NCBI GenBank assembly: GCA_022478985.1
Contig: JAKSZP010014541.1
Location: 62,001-126,000, forward strand
DNA: 64,000 bases
Direction: 5' to 3'
From: Massospora cicadina
Lineage: Eukaryota > Entomophthoromycota > Entomophthoromycetes > Entomophthorales > Entomophthoraceae
The notes beneath the pieces were generated by a model, which ran no database searches, was not told the DNA's origin, and was given only the letters and a program-made list of their open reading frames with translations. Made by a program: the position numbers and the translations under genes. Shown here piece after piece: positions 55,396 to 64,000 of the stretch. Each line of letters opens with the position of its first letter. Positions within the stretch are counted from its first letter, which is position 1.

Positions 55396-56066
55396 TAACG
55401 CCAAGCCATTCTACAGTGACCACCAGCTTGCAGTAGAAGAAGCCCCCACACCAGAATGACATCCACTCCGCAAAGCTGCCACCAAATATGTGGCCGCGCT
55501 CACAGGAGGAATTCCACCTCCCGTCATCCCCAAAAATCTTACTGCACAAAGTAAGATAAACATGAAAACTTTACACAAAAACGTCACTGAAGCCATCCAG
55601 AACGTGGTAACAGTAGCACGGAATCCAGAAGCAAAAATCACCTGAACCAAAACTTCCACGTTCTTTAAATTCCCAGACGCCCACCTAAAAGCTGAAGACG
55701 TTTTTAGCCAAGTACGTCGTTGGCATTATGATGGCTGGCAACTATTCGGAAGTTTCAGTCATCAAGGATATTGAACCCTGTGCTGCTGATGCCCCCACAC
55801 CCTTACTATCTGCCTTAACACGCACCCTACTCTGGGATGAGATGGATGTGGCTGAAGATGAGCCCCCTGATCCCCCCTCCCCATCCACCATGGAGGGATA
55901 GCAATATTCGCTGCCCACCTAGATGGATATTTGTTAGGTATGATTCAATTGATCCATCCAAGTTTGGGCGTTTTGTTTGAATCATTATTTTTTATTATGA
56001 TTTTTAGTTTTAGTTCGGTAATGTCCATCCCCTGATTGGTTTACCTCGGTTAAATAAATATATAAA
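55396..56066 (+). pseudogene. Element E downstream part
   Basis: After the L2 insertion a frame gives FYSDHQLAVEEAPTPE, then YVAALTGGIPPPVIPKNL, NMKTLHKNVTEAIQNVVTVA and FKFPDAHLKAEDVFSQVRRW, with only two stops over about 110 codons up to about 55770. I do not recognise a domain. After about 55900 the sequence becomes AT-rich and ends in an A/T tail. It is probably the C-terminal part and 3' UTR of E. Confidence 0.4.
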
Positions 56067-56099
56067 ATATATAAAAGATATAGATTATTGATTTTTATA

Positions 56100-56300
56100 G
56101 TCTATGAGTTTTGAATCTTAAAAGTGATGAGAAATGCCAGCGGAAATCCTAGAGAATCAGGGAATTCCATCGAGGATCAAGAATGAGAAGACCATACCGC
56201 CAGGATCACAGATGATATTCAACACAGGGTTGACATTGGAGATACCTGAGCTGTTGTATAGGGAGATAAGATCCATTGGAAGAAGTCCAGATGGTATACC
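56100..56300 (+). pseudogene. Post-protease piece of F2 and deletion junction
   Basis: Text QGIPSRIKNEKTIPPGS and TGLTLEIPELLYREI (about 56155-56270) aligns with the D1 post-protease block (QGIPLWATRSLSLPSG; TGLEIDVPKGLYGEI). About 56293 it passes directly into integrase-proximal text, where F1 has the whole RT and RNase H in between. The junction region ggtatacc is close to the gggtatacc of F1 (about 61990), a possible microhomology at the deletion point. Confidence 0.55.
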
Positions 56301-57497
56301 CACAGGAGGATGAGCTATTCCAGAGAATGGTTGACAGAGAAATTGGGAATTAGCCCCAAGAAATCCAAGGTGCGGTTCAGAAAGTGATGGAAAACACTGA
56401 GACCATGGATGGACAAGTGTTTATGACAATCAAAGGGAAGCAGTTACTATTCCCAAAACTGTCAAAAAGAGCATCTATAGTGCAAGCAGCTCACAAGGTT
56501 GGTAGGCATGGAAGCCTGAGGAGAACAACTGACATAGTCGCCAATACTACTACTGGGAATCCATCAACTATGATGTCACAGATTATCTAGCTTGTTGCGT
56601 GGAGAGCCAGCTGCACAAACTACATAAGAATACAACTGAATACCGACTGGTCCACCCTGGATTTGCCTGTAACATGGTATCCATTGACGTGATGGGACTG
56701 CTGACGATGAGCACAGGGGTAGTCAAGTACATTATAGTTGTCATCGACTATCTGAAGAGATGGGTTGAGATGATGGCCCTAAAGAAAGTAGATGCTACCA
56801 GCACCGCGAGGTTCATCCTGGATCAAGTAGTATATTAACATGGATGTCCGCAGGTCCTGCTTAGCAATAATGGGATCAACATCACATCTCATGTGATCCT
56901 GTTATTGAATGAGATAATGGGGATCAGAGGAGTCATGTCAGTACCTTACCAGCCGGAGATTAACAGACTGGTAGACAGGGTGAATGGAACGCTAGCCGTG
57001 ACGCTGAGGAAGCTGGTTGCAGGAAGAACTTCCGTGTGGGGAACGTACCTGAGTTTGGTGACATTTGCCTAAAGTATTAGTCATCATACAGTGACAGGAA
57101 AGACACTGTTTGAGTTTTTATAAGGAAGAAAGGCAGCGTTGCCACCGATTTTATACTCAGTGGTGGTACCAACGTCGGGGATGAGTGCTGAACAGTACTT
57201 GAACTGACTGACAAATATCCTGATTGATATGCAATTGCAAGAATTTGATACTACGTTGAAGAAAAGGATACAAGAAAAATTGATGGACAATAAGAACTGA
57301 CCTACCTTAGCAGAATATCGAATAGACAAAAGAGTAGCCTATTGCAATATGCATGGTTTCAGAAGAAGAAACAAACTAAATGCATTGTGGTCGGGTTTGT
57401 TTGAAGTTATTGCCAAGATGGTGACTGATGCCTACTCCATCAAGAATCTCTTGGATGGAAGAGTTGTGAATCAAGTCCATGCAAAGTATCTGAAGTG
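56301..57497 (+). pseudogene. Integrase of F2
   Basis: The zinc-binding start is AAHKVGRHGSL (about 56485), with the Cys pair decayed. The core has VSIDVMGLLTM (about 56680), LLSNNGINITSHV (about 56860) and NRLVDRVNGTL (about 56965). The first Asp is kept, while the second is SNN (Asp to Asn) and the third is VDRV (Glu to Asp). A stop at 56836 and a stop near 57071 break it. The C-terminal part (RRNKLNALWSGLFEVIAKM, about 57365-57420) is conserved and ends at a stop near 57497. It is inactive. Confidence 0.75.
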
Positions 57498-57522
57498 ATT
57501 GATTGATGAAAAAATAAAAGAG

Positions 57523-57715
57523 TTCCCAAAGGACTGATGAACCATTATGTTGGTCATGTCCTGATGATTAGGTCAAGTCTTAAAAAAGGACATCTGAACC
57601 AATATAGATAGTTAAGTCCAAAAGAGGACCTCTGAACCATATAAAACTGGTATGTTTAAGTACCCAGGACCCAGTTTCAGGGAAAAAATAAAAAGATGGA
57701 CTGCTGAACTGAAAC
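57523..57715 (+). repeat. Pol-flanking direct repeat of F2, downstream copy
   Basis: gttcccaaaggactgatgaaccatta, then tgtcctgatgattaggtcaagtc, aaaggacatctgaacc, aagaggacctctgaacc, actggtatgtttaagtacccaggaccca and a final ggactgctgaactg. Same order as 48615-48800. An AT-rich spacer (about 57720-57835) follows. Confidence 0.65.
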
Positions 57716-57849
57716 AAGGCCAAGTGCCATGTAAAAAAGAAGAATAAAAAAATTGATAAAAGATATTGGGAAAAAAAGATTATAAACTGCATAGAGAAAA
57801 AACTGATAAAATTTTATAAAGTTTTATTTTTATTAATTGTCCTCAATAC

Positions 57850-59560
57850 ATGGATGATTTCGCCTATGTCGCCGCTTGGGGGATGGAGGATAGATCGCGG
57901 TAGGAATGAACAGCCTGTCAAAATTGATGTGAGATCAGACACTAGCAAGGGCTAGACCTACACAAAACCACGTTCTTTGAGTGGATGAAGAGCCCTGCAA
58001 GAAAGCAACTAGGGGAAGGGAAGTTGAGATGTCAGATGAAGCCAATCGCAAAACCCCAGAGTGGGGAGGAAAGCAACAGTATAAGAAGAGGTAGTCAGTG
58101 AATAACCCTGAGTAATCCCAATATGGTACCGGAGATGGAAGATTAGTCTTGAGCGCCTTACAATGGACTTCATCAAGAACACCAGACATATGGGCTGACA
58201 GCAAACAAGGGATGCTTTACAGGGGTTGCCAAATCATGCCCCCTACTAGAGCCATAAGTGGAATATACCAATGGGAAGCGCCAGCAAGGAGATAGTCATG
58301 CAGGGAGCGACATCCTGCAAGTGATGACTACTGGCTTCTCAGAAGCTAAAGATGAAGGACTGATGGAACCCAGGAGAGGCTGGAAGCTTCATGGACCAAC
58401 TTTGAAGAACTTGACCAGCAAATCAAAGAGCATAAGTGGCGGTATCCTGATCCAGGATGTTATCAAGATCAGAGGGATTCAGCACTACATACAAAGCCTT
58501 AGGTGACTCGGGCCTGGAGCTCAGCATAGGGGAGCTCAAATTGAATACTGTTACTGATGGTAAGCTCAGTAGTCAGAACAGTGGGTTTGTAATATTGTCC
58601 AAGTTGGAAGAGGAACTCTGGAAGCAGGTCTGACCTGGCAAGAAACGAGTGATAAGAGTAAATGGCATAATCTCTGGAGCATCTATGACAATGGTCGGTG
58701 CATCAGCAAAAGGAGCAAAATTCAGAGAGTTTCAAAATCCAACACTGGAATTGACAGCAGAGGAAGAATCAGCCGAGAGTTATTCAAAATAATAGCAAGC
58801 CTGGTTTTGGAGGGATTAGTTACCATTTCCAGTAATTCTATGGAAGGACTGGCCGCTGGTGCCAGACTATGCATATGAGTCCTGGAAGAACCATAAAAGA
58901 GGTTCTGTCATGCATCCTGACTTATCTGCTAGAAGAGCTGGAGGCCTTGATCAGACAAACTATTCAAAAGCTGCTGGTATCGCGACTCAGAATTTGACAT
59001 ATGAGCTGGATAAGAGAGGGGATGTCAGACTTATATGGAAGTTGATATTATGCACTCTACAATCCATTGAGCTCCAACTTTGGAGAAATTAATCTCAAAA
59101 TTAGTGAGATAAGCTCTCCAAGAGAAGAATTAGGAATGACTTGAGCCAAGAGGTTATGAGATAAATAACAAGGGCGAATAAAAAATCAGTATTCTTAATT
59201 AAGCCATGAAATGAACATCAACGGCAAGAGTCTCCTGTCCAGGATGAGGAGAAATTTAGGAAATCAAGGACGCCAGACCAAGAATCCTGAATATGACAGC
59301 GGTTCATATGGCCTGACAGGGGGAAAACTGGATCCTGGAACTAATATCATCACAAGTAAATCAATCAGCCCAGTACAACAGTAGATCATGGGGACCACAC
59401 TCTGAGAAGGCAGTAGCGAGGAGGAAGAGGAAGAGCGCCACATTCCAAAGGTTGTCCTGAGCAGCATTGAGTACTGATGATTGTACTCCACTTGATCCAA
59501 TAAAGTATTTGACTGAGTGTCTGAAGCAGTGTTCTCATGCCCTAGACCTTTTCTTGCTGA
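57850..59560 (-). pseudogene. Antisense accessory ORF (aORF) of F2
   Basis: Opposite to pol, between the second repeat and the polypurine tract. The pieces 59572-59264 and 58204-57935 are open. The second reads MSGVLDEVHCKALKTNLPSP, then GLFTDYLFLYCCFPPH, TSLPLVAFLQG and QRTWFCVGLALAS. Past a frameshift come FIPTAIYPPSPKRRHRRNHP and the terminus near 57850. It is clearly the same protein as in F1 (36600-38292). The middle (59260-58210) is broken by stops. No known domain. It is not the element's Gag as far as I can see: no knuckle and wrong place and strand. Confidence 0.55.
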
Positions 59561-59567
59561 AAATCTA

Positions 59568-59582
59568 GGCAAGAGGGGGATG
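59568..59582 (+). promoter_or_regulatory. Polypurine tract of F2
   Basis: ggcaagagggggatg directly before the LTR start tgttgaaa. Identical to F1. Confidence 0.72.
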
Positions 59583-61205
59583 TGTTGAAATTTTTTGCCT
59601 ATTACCAGCCTGCTAGATTACCTGGTATCTCTAGGTAAAATTCCCTAAGGCAAAGTGAATTGGAAATTGGTTGGCCTGAGTTTCAGAGTAACTACGTTTG
59701 GGGGATTTTGGGATATTTGCCTGGTCATATCCATTGTTATCAATACGGAAAAATACTTAAGATCTCATTGTGTGGAGTTTCCAACGAAATAGGGCATCTG
59801 ATAGTTGATTGATGATTAACTATCAGGTGTACTGATTGGGATCAGTTGGGTTTCATCACTGAATTATTGGGAATGAATAGCAAGTTGCAAGGTAAGCGAT
59901 GACGCCTGCAACTAGTAAATTGATCAGTTGGTGCTTGACCTGCCTTAATGGGTAATAAGTTTCATTAACTAAGCAGGTTGCTAGCCAAATATGGTTGGTT
60001 TGCTTGGATCAAGAGGAAAATGTTAGGACACGTTTTCCAACTCTTTCCATTTAGGTCTCAAGGATGTTCAATGATGGAATCCTAGCCAGGATGAGGAATA
60101 CCATCGCTGCTGAGACGAGGATGGGTGATTCAATGGCAACAGCTTCCATTTAATCAAAAAGGTGTCAACCAAGGGTTAGATGACCAGATCCCCACTATAA
60201 ATTCCCTAAGATTAACTTATAATAAAAAACAGCATTTTGGAATAGATACAGATCAGCTCAACTTTCCATTTTGTTTCACCTATCCTGTGGTTGATACAGG
60301 TGATAAGGATTTAAATATTCAGGTGGACCAAGATCCTTGTATGGCAGGAAGCCAGAAGATGAAGAAAAGAGCATTTAGTAGTAAACAGTAATTTTATGAA
60401 AAAAGAGTCATATAGCTCTATTGTTTTCATCAAGTAAATAGTTTAAATTGTAAACTATGATCAGCTTACATTGTGCTATTCTTCTCAAGGTTAGGGGGTG
60501 GAAGGTGAGTCAGTAGGGCGTATGGCTACCAACCTGAAGGTTGCAGGTTCAATCCCCACCCTTTGCACATCAATTGGGGTGCCATCCAAAGGAAGCTATT
60601 GGCAGTTAGTAGGTTTAATAACACGAAAAGCTTACCCATGATGTAACCAGAAAAATTTGAGTCCCAATCTAGAGGTGGAAAAACTTTCTTCGATGAAATT
60701 GACCCTTTTCAGGTTTCATGTCATTTCTTTCTTTAGTTGCTTTCTTTCGCTAATGCCTGTCTCCTGGTCATCTTGCCTCAGTTCAATAAATATTCTTCTC
60801 AAGGATATTATTGCTGTGTGCAATAATTGGAAGACTCTTAGTGAAAAGAGTAAAGATTTGAGCGGGGATCTAGAGAAGAAGGAGAAACAATTGGGGATTG
60901 CTGCTGACTGTGTGTTGGACGAAGAGACTGTCACCAGGGAATCTCAGCGAAGATTGGGTTAGACAGAACGAGGGAACAAATCCCTAGATAACAACACTTT
61001 AAGTATTTAATTGGGAATACTGGTCGAGCATTAGGCTGAGATATAAGAATTTATACTCAACTACGGATAATAGTTGTCATACTATTATTAATTAATAATC
61101 TAATATATTATACAACGTGACGAAGTGCACAAGAAAACCAAACCTGTGCAGAAAAAAGATTACTAGGGTTTTTTGCTGACATAACCCAACAAGTAAATTT
61201 TAATA
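59583..61205 (+). repeat. 3' LTR of F2, carrying a SINE
   Basis: 1623 bp, or about 1309 without the SINE and one target duplication. It starts tgttgaaattttttgcc and ends aaattttaata, where the 5' LTR has ttttgaca. Both changes are transitions. TSD cttat follows at 61206-61210. Confidence 0.85.
60491..60790 (+). mobile_element. tRNA-derived SINE in the F2 3' LTR
   Basis: 300 bp flanked by a perfect 14-bp TSD tattcttctcaagg (60477-60490 and 60791-60804). The head is tRNA-like: an A-box-like tgagtcagtagg (60505-60516), the perfect hairpin caacctgaaggttg at the anticodon-arm position (60530-60543) and a B-box ggttcaatcc (60546-60555). The body (about 60570-60780) has no known match. The tail ends ttcaataaa, resembling the caataaa end of L1/L2, which may supply the enzymes (inference). 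The 5' LTR of F2 keeps the empty site at 47292-47305. Confidence 0.8.
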
Positions 61206-62010
61206 CTTATATTGTAGGCAAACATCACCAAACTAAGATACACTAACCATGTAGAAGTTTTTCCTGTGACCAGCTTCCTCAGCATCATGGCCAGCGTCCC
61301 ATTGACCCATTTTACCAGTCAGTTCATCTATGGCTGGTATAGTACTGACATGACTCCTCAGTTCCCCATTATTTCATTTAATTGTGGGATCACATGAGAT
61401 GTAAAATTCGTTTCATTGTCACTCAGCAGGACCTGCGGGCATCCATGTTGGTACACTACTTGATATAGGATAGATTTTGCAGTGCTGGTAGCATCTACTT
61501 TCACCAGGGCTTTCATCTAACCCATCTCATCAGATGGTCAATAGCAACTATGATGTAATTGACTCCCCCTATGCTCATTGTCAGTGGTCTCATCATGTCA
61601 ATGGACACCATATGCCAAGCAAATCCAGGGTGGACATTCAGTATCCAGTCATGTTTTTATGCAGCTTGTGCAACTGGCTCTCCATACAATAAGCCAGATA
61701 GTCTGCGACATCATAGTTGATGGATTCCCAGTAGTAATACTGGCAAGTATGATCGGTCATTTTTCTCAGGCATCTGTGCCCAACAGCCCTATGAGCAGCT
61801 TGAACGATAGCTGCTCATTCCGATGACTTTGGGAATAGTAATTGCTTCCCATTGATCAGCTTAAAAACTTGTCCATCCTTAGTCTCAGTTTTTCCATCAC
61901 TTTTTTGAAGTGCATTCTGTATTTCTTGGGGCTCATTCCTGATTTCTCTGTTGACCATTCTCTGGAATAGCTCATCTGCTTGCTGGTATACCCACTGGAC
62001 CATTAGTAAC
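61206..62010 (-). pseudogene. Integrase of F1 (N-terminal and core part)
   Basis: The open piece 62003-61815 has VFKLINGKQLLFPKSS. It is followed by AAHRAVGH (about 61800-61780), the zinc-binding His pair. The core motifs are partly readable near 61600 (SIDMMRPLTMS), 61430 (LLSDNETNFTSHV) and 61310. The gene is cut at 61206/46405 by F2 and at 46143/38806 by D1. Many stops. Confidence 0.7.
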
Positions 62011-62390
62011 CACTATAAGCCATCAGCATTTTGATGAGAAGCCTTAGCTCAGTGGGCTATCTCATAATCATAAGCCTGTAGCTTTAGTGCTTATCATGCC
62101 ATTCGTCCTTCTGGCTCTATAAATTGTGTAGCCAACGCAACAAACTGTGGTCCATCACCACTTTGAAATGCGTTCCATGGATATACACGCAAAACTGTTT
62201 ACAGACATAAATGACTGCAAGGCTTTCATGCTCAGTCACAGTGTAATTCCTCTTAGTGGCTGAGAGTGTCTGGCTCACATATACCATCGGATGTTCATCC
62301 CCAAGTTCATCTACTTGGCTCAATATGGCGCCAATTGCCAGCAACAAAGCATCACTTTGTATTATAAATTCTCAATCAAAATTTGGATAT
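62011..62390 (-). pseudogene. RNase H of F1
   Basis: Open piece 62347-62117: LLAIGAILSQVDELGDEHP (the region just after the first catalytic motif), VYVSQTLSATKRNYTVTEHE (Glu motif) and FKVVMDHSLLRWLHNL (the next Asp). The linker to integrase (to 62010) includes the decayed H-rich AYDYEIAH-type text. Few breaks within the domain. Confidence 0.75.
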
Positions 62391-63420
62391 TTCAAAATTG
62401 GCAATCTATTAAATGCTGGTATAACTCATCGAAGGATCTCTGGGCCTCTTCACTCCAAATGAATCCTTTCTTCAGATCCAGCAGCAATTGGAAGAGGGGC
62501 TCAGAGATTTTTGCAAAATACCAAATGAATCTTCTATAGTATCCAACCATTCCAAGGAACACTTGTATATCTTGGACACTATGGTACATCCATTAGCTCA
62601 AAGGCTTCAATCTTCTGGGCTTGTGGCTGCAGTCCACAAGAGTTGATAGAAATCCTAAATATTCTAACTCTTTCTTGAAGAAGTGGCACTTCCTTATCTT
62701 AATCTTCAGGTTGGCTGCATTTAGTCACTTAAACACTTCCTCTAAGTGGTGCAAAATAGTCAGTAAATGTCCTAATAAACACATTTATATAGCCCAAGTA
62801 CACTAGGATGCATGGCAACTTCAAGTCATTTAGTATGGCGTCCATGGCCCTCTGAAACGTCACAGGCTCATTGCATAGACCCTGGGGCATCCTCGTCAGT
62901 TGATAAAGCCCTTGCGCAGTGATAATCATGCATTTCTCTTGTTCTTCTCTTAGCAAATCGCTTTGCCAATATCACAATATTAGATCCATTGTGGATAAAT
63001 ACTTTTCCTCTCCCAATTGATCTAGTGCATCATTGATTCTTGGTAGTGGGTACAAATCCTTCTTTGTAATCTTGCCTGGCTTCTGATAATTAATCACCAC
63101 CTGATTAAAGCTGTCCTTCTTCACAATAAGGATAGGGCTCTCCCAGGGACTTGACGACGTAACTAGAGGCCCATACTTCACTAGTTTGCTAATTTCTTCC
63201 TTTAATACTACTTCAGCCACCTTCAACTGTCAAATCAGTCTCATTCTGATTGGCAAATTTTTCCTGGTATTGCCCTTGTGGATTACATTTCTCGTGCAAC
63301 CCAAATCATGTTCATCCTTGGCAAATACTTCCTGATACTTGTTTAATAGTTTGAGCACCTCCTCTTGCTGTCTGTCCATCAGATCAGCGAGTTGCTCTCA
63401 ATTGACCAATAATTTGATGC
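62391..63420 (-). pseudogene. Reverse transcriptase of F1
   Basis: Open pieces are 63226-62972 (SSPWESPILIVKKDSFNQVV; KKDLYPLPRINDALDQLG), 62956-62729 (GLYQLTRMPQGLCNEPVTFQ; LPCILVYLGYINVF) and 62589-62392 (VFLGMVGYYRRFIWYFAKIS). The catalytic YLDD reads YLGY, so both Asp are lost and the enzyme is dead. Upstream, HDLGCTRNVIHKGN (about 63300) matches D1. At about 63470 the match to D1 ends and AT-rich sequence begins; the protease is absent. Confidence 0.78.
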
Positions 63421-63552
63421 TTTTGGTCACCCCTGCCGGTAAACCCTAATCACTGTAGATCCAAAAATCAAGGACCAATAAAATTGATATTAATATTTTA
63501 TATCTTTTTTCTATTTTTTGTATTTTTCTTTTGCAATGGGAATATTAACATT

Positions 63553-63751
63553 CAATTATGTTCAGAGGTCCTTCTTTTCCTCTTCATCCAAACTGGTTCC
63601 TAGGTATACTCTGACCTTCCAGTTTTCATGGTAAAAAATATTATTCTCTTAAGATTTAACAATATAATTTGGTTCAGTGGTCCTCTTTCAATACTTGACC
63701 AAAATCTTAGGACATGACTATTTTAATACTTCAGAGGTCCTCTGGGAACAT
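63553..63751 (-). repeat. Pol-flanking direct repeat of F1, upstream copy
   Basis: On the plus strand: ttcagaggtcc, catccaaactggttcctaggtatac, ttggttcagtggtcctc, cttgaccaaaatcttaggacatga and ttcagaggtcctctgggaac. On the minus strand (element sense) this matches 38612-38419 and both F2 copies. Confidence 0.62.
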
Positions 63752-64000
63752 TGCAATTATTTTCTTTTAGATCCTATACTTTTTGGCTTTTTAGTATTTA
63801 CCTTATTCACTATACAAACAGCAGCGCTGTTTTTCACGTATAGGCAACACTTGCTGACTTTGGCAATAATTATAAATGTTTCCATTCGTTTTATTTAACT
63901 AAAGCAAACTGACCAGGGGACAGACACTACTGAGCTCTAAGGAGAAAAAATACTATGCTAGAATTTAAATGAACAGAAAGAGATGAGCAGATCACTCAAA
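63752..64000. other. Right edge, nothing recognised
   Basis: AT-rich sequence belonging presumably to the region of F1 upstream of pol. The plus-strand frame 63677-63898 is an antisense read-through of repeat and AT-rich DNA and has no recognisable content. Confidence 0.4.

Larger units (their letters stand above)
48861..56066 (+). mobile_element. Element E: LINE-like element without RT, split by L2
   Basis: Own parts are about 48861-50118 and 55396-56066 (about 1.9 kb). It carries an ORF1-like frame with a CCHC knuckle, a downstream frame and an AT-rich A-tail-like end (ttaaataaatatataaaatat, about 56050). The surrounding text on both sides is the AT-rich part of F2 next to its upstream repeat. 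A short tatataaa appears at both borders and may be the target duplication, but AT-richness makes this weak. No RT or endonuclease is seen, so it would need a helper LINE. Confidence 0.5.
46406..61205 (+). mobile_element. Ty3/gypsy family F, copy F2 (internally deleted)
   Basis: Plus-strand sister of F1, inserted in the F1 integrase with the 5-bp TSD cttat (46401-46405 and 61206-61210). Own parts are 46406-48860 and about 56067-61205. The order is 5' LTR (1302 bp), primer site, an 880-bp gag/leader relic, pol-flanking repeat, [insert E with L2], post-protease piece, integrase, second repeat, antisense ORF, polypurine tract and 3' LTR (about 1309 bp without the SINE). RT and RNase H are missing, so this copy could only have moved with help. 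Confidence 0.85.
35443..64000 (-). mobile_element. Ty3/gypsy family F, copy F1 (extends past right edge)
   Basis: Minus-strand element. Its own parts are 35443-38806, 46143-46405 and 61206-64000; D1 and F2 fill the gaps. Reading in element sense: upstream pol-flanking repeat (63751-63553), RT, RNase H, integrase (63420 to 38613 with inserts), downstream repeat (38612-38419), AT-rich spacer, an opposite-strand ORF (36600-38292), polypurine tract, and 3' LTR (36559-35443). The 5' LTR, primer site and gag lie outside. Joining across both inserts restores integrase text matched in F2, so the nesting is secure. Confidence 0.8.

Noticed and set aside
60491..60570. tRNA gene on the plus strand
   Set aside because: A-box, B-box and an arm hairpin are present, but the acceptor and T stems pair poorly and the unit has a 14-bp TSD and a 300-bp body. 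It is a SINE head.
60657..60962. 101-codon ORF with coiled-coil-like end in the F2 3' LTR
   Set aside because: Half lies in the SINE, half in the LTR. The LTR part is only partly in the same frame in the 5' LTR (compensating indels) and is not kept in F1.

Overview
The window is eukaryotic and consists almost entirely of dead or dying retrotransposons. I found no convincing single-copy host gene, no rRNA or functional tRNA gene and no CRISPR array. The dense Ty3/gypsy elements with 5-bp target duplications, an integrase with a chromodomain remnant, APE-type LINEs and a tRNA-derived SINE suggest a repeat-swollen fungal genome, perhaps a rust-like basidiomycete. That assignment is inference; nothing in the sequence proves the taxon.

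The layout is a set of nested insertions that can be dated relative to one another because many target-site duplications (TSDs) are still readable. Left part: A3, a minus-strand family A element, enters from the left edge (1-2270). It is followed by a very old minus-strand relic zone (2271-10440) holding pieces of gag, protease and reverse transcriptase. A minus-strand chromovirus relic (10440-10804 and 26240-28430) is split by A1, a family A element (10810-26234, TSD accat). A1 in turn carries B, an element made almost only of LTRs, inside its 5' LTR (11184-13460, TSD tctat), and A2, a second family A copy, inside its protease/RT junction (16293-22813, TSD acctc). Middle: the minus-strand relic A4 (28430-29716 and 35020-35442) is split by L1, a full-length LINE (29734-35002, 17-bp TSD).

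Right part: F1, a large minus-strand Ty3/gypsy element (35443 to beyond the right edge), sits in A4. Its integrase is broken by D1, a full-length Ty3/gypsy element (38807-46142, TSD gcaac), and by F2, a plus-strand sister element (46406-61205, TSD cttat). F2 carries E, a LINE-like element without RT (about 48861-56066), which is itself split by L2, a second full-length LINE (50119-55377, 18-bp TSD). The 3' LTR of F2 carries a tRNA-derived SINE (60491-60790, 14-bp TSD).

The most unusual system is family F. Both copies have a reading frame antisense to pol between pol and the 3' LTR, and its C-terminal part looks protein-conserved. Both also have a roughly 190-bp direct repeat on each side of pol. 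The related D1 element has neither. Families A, B, D and F share almost the same primer-binding site, so all seem to prime from one kind of tRNA. Coding entries are mostly pseudogenes with several frameshifts and stops; the best-preserved frame is the LINE RT at 30898-32163.
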